DNA of 64,000 bases from Durusdinium trenchii (Eukaryota; Sar; Dinophyceae; Suessiales; Symbiodiniaceae), in contig CAXAMN010027373.1 in NCBI GenBank assembly GCA_963970005.1, positions 92,013 to 156,012 on the forward strand, read 5' to 3'. The notes beneath the pieces were generated by a model that worked only from the letters and a program-made list of their open reading frames with translations, searched no databases and was not told the DNA's origin. Below, piece after piece: positions 63,936 through 64,000 of this stretch. The position numbers and the translations under genes were made by a program. Every line of letters starts with the position of its first letter. The stretch's first letter is position 1.

Positions 63936-64000
63936 CGGGTTAGTGCGCCCCACAGTTGCCAGTCTTGGGCCAATGTGCGTTCAATCAGGCGCAGTGCTTG
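63936..64000 (-). pseudogene. LINE copy 3: end of the Cys/His-rich ORF
   Basis: RTLAQDWQLWGALT matches HTLAQDWSLWCIQS in copy 2. The window ends here. Confidence 0.5.

Larger units (their letters stand above)
62081..64000 (-). mobile_element. LINE copy 3, 3' part, minus strand, runs off the window
   Basis: From the window edge: end of the Cys/His region (64000-63936), ORF B (63933-63079), ORF C with the USP-like domain (63100-62201), 3' stem-loop and the same 19-base tail as copy 2 (62099-62081). Protein identity to copy 2 is roughly 60-70 percent by eye, so these are separate insertions rather than a recent duplication. The RT part lies beyond 64000. Confidence 0.78.

Noticed and set aside
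1..64000. tRNA, rRNA or U-RNA genes
   Set aside because: No cloverleaf with A and B boxes or rRNA core sequence was noticed by eye on either strand; a covariance search was not possible here.

Overview
The window looks like nuclear DNA from a dinoflagellate alga (Symbiodiniaceae or a relative is my best guess; no rRNA or organelle marker is present to prove it). The reasons are copia-type elements whose Gag has Lys/Gly-rich GKGKGK runs, a multi-exon gene with GC and GA as well as GT splice donors, very dense decayed retroelements, and abundant satellite and microsatellite DNA. There are no operons. Two assembly gaps (12175-12574 and 50986-51848) fall in simple or tandem repeats. Nearly every long reading frame belongs to a mobile element and nearly all are broken, so some indels could be assembly errors.

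Layout: 11-12085 is LTR retroelement A with short terminal repeats, an initiator-Met-type primer site, gag, a protease-like site, an HHCC finger and a DDE integrase. Where copia elements carry reverse transcriptase (RT) and RNase H it instead carries a methyltransferase-like segment, a Tpt1/KptA-like RNA 2'-phosphotransferase domain and an endonuclease/exonuclease/phosphatase (EEP) domain. 12086-13560 is CT-rich then AT-rich DNA in which C survives mainly in CpG. 13565-32989 is copia-like element B (LTR relic, primer site, gag fragment at the left; protease, methyltransferase-like, integrase, RT, RNase H, a membrane/coiled-coil/Cys module and LTR at the right), split by about 12 kb holding an unnamed minus-strand multi-exon gene (14440-20924, perhaps to 26170). 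33000-36545 is satellite and dispersed repeats. 36546-37930 has no recognisable gene. 38265-43145, 55137-61375 (minus) and 62081-64000 (minus, partial) are three copies of one LINE family. 43146-55136 is AT-rich DNA, several tandem-repeat families and one intact 239-codon dual-specificity-phosphatase-like ORF (52478-53197).

The two systems most worth attention are (1) element A, an integrase-bearing LTR element without recognisable RT that carries an RNA 2'-phosphotransferase-like domain, and (2) the LINE family, which encodes an EEP nuclease, RT, C2H2 fingers, a helical ORF and then a ubiquitin-specific-protease-like (peptidase C19) domain. All three LINE copies keep the Cys box, the QHDA-type box and the His box. 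In all three the reading frame steps by -1 at the same point just before the protease domain. All three end in a stem-loop whose sequence differs but whose pairing is kept.

A third theme is C-to-T change. The two LTRs of element B differ largely by C-to-T changes outside CpG, a 660-base tract at 13021-13680 keeps 16 of its 23 C residues in CpG, and the stop codons in the best-aligned decayed ORFs are mostly ones a single C-to-T step would give. This suggests a deamination-like mutational process.
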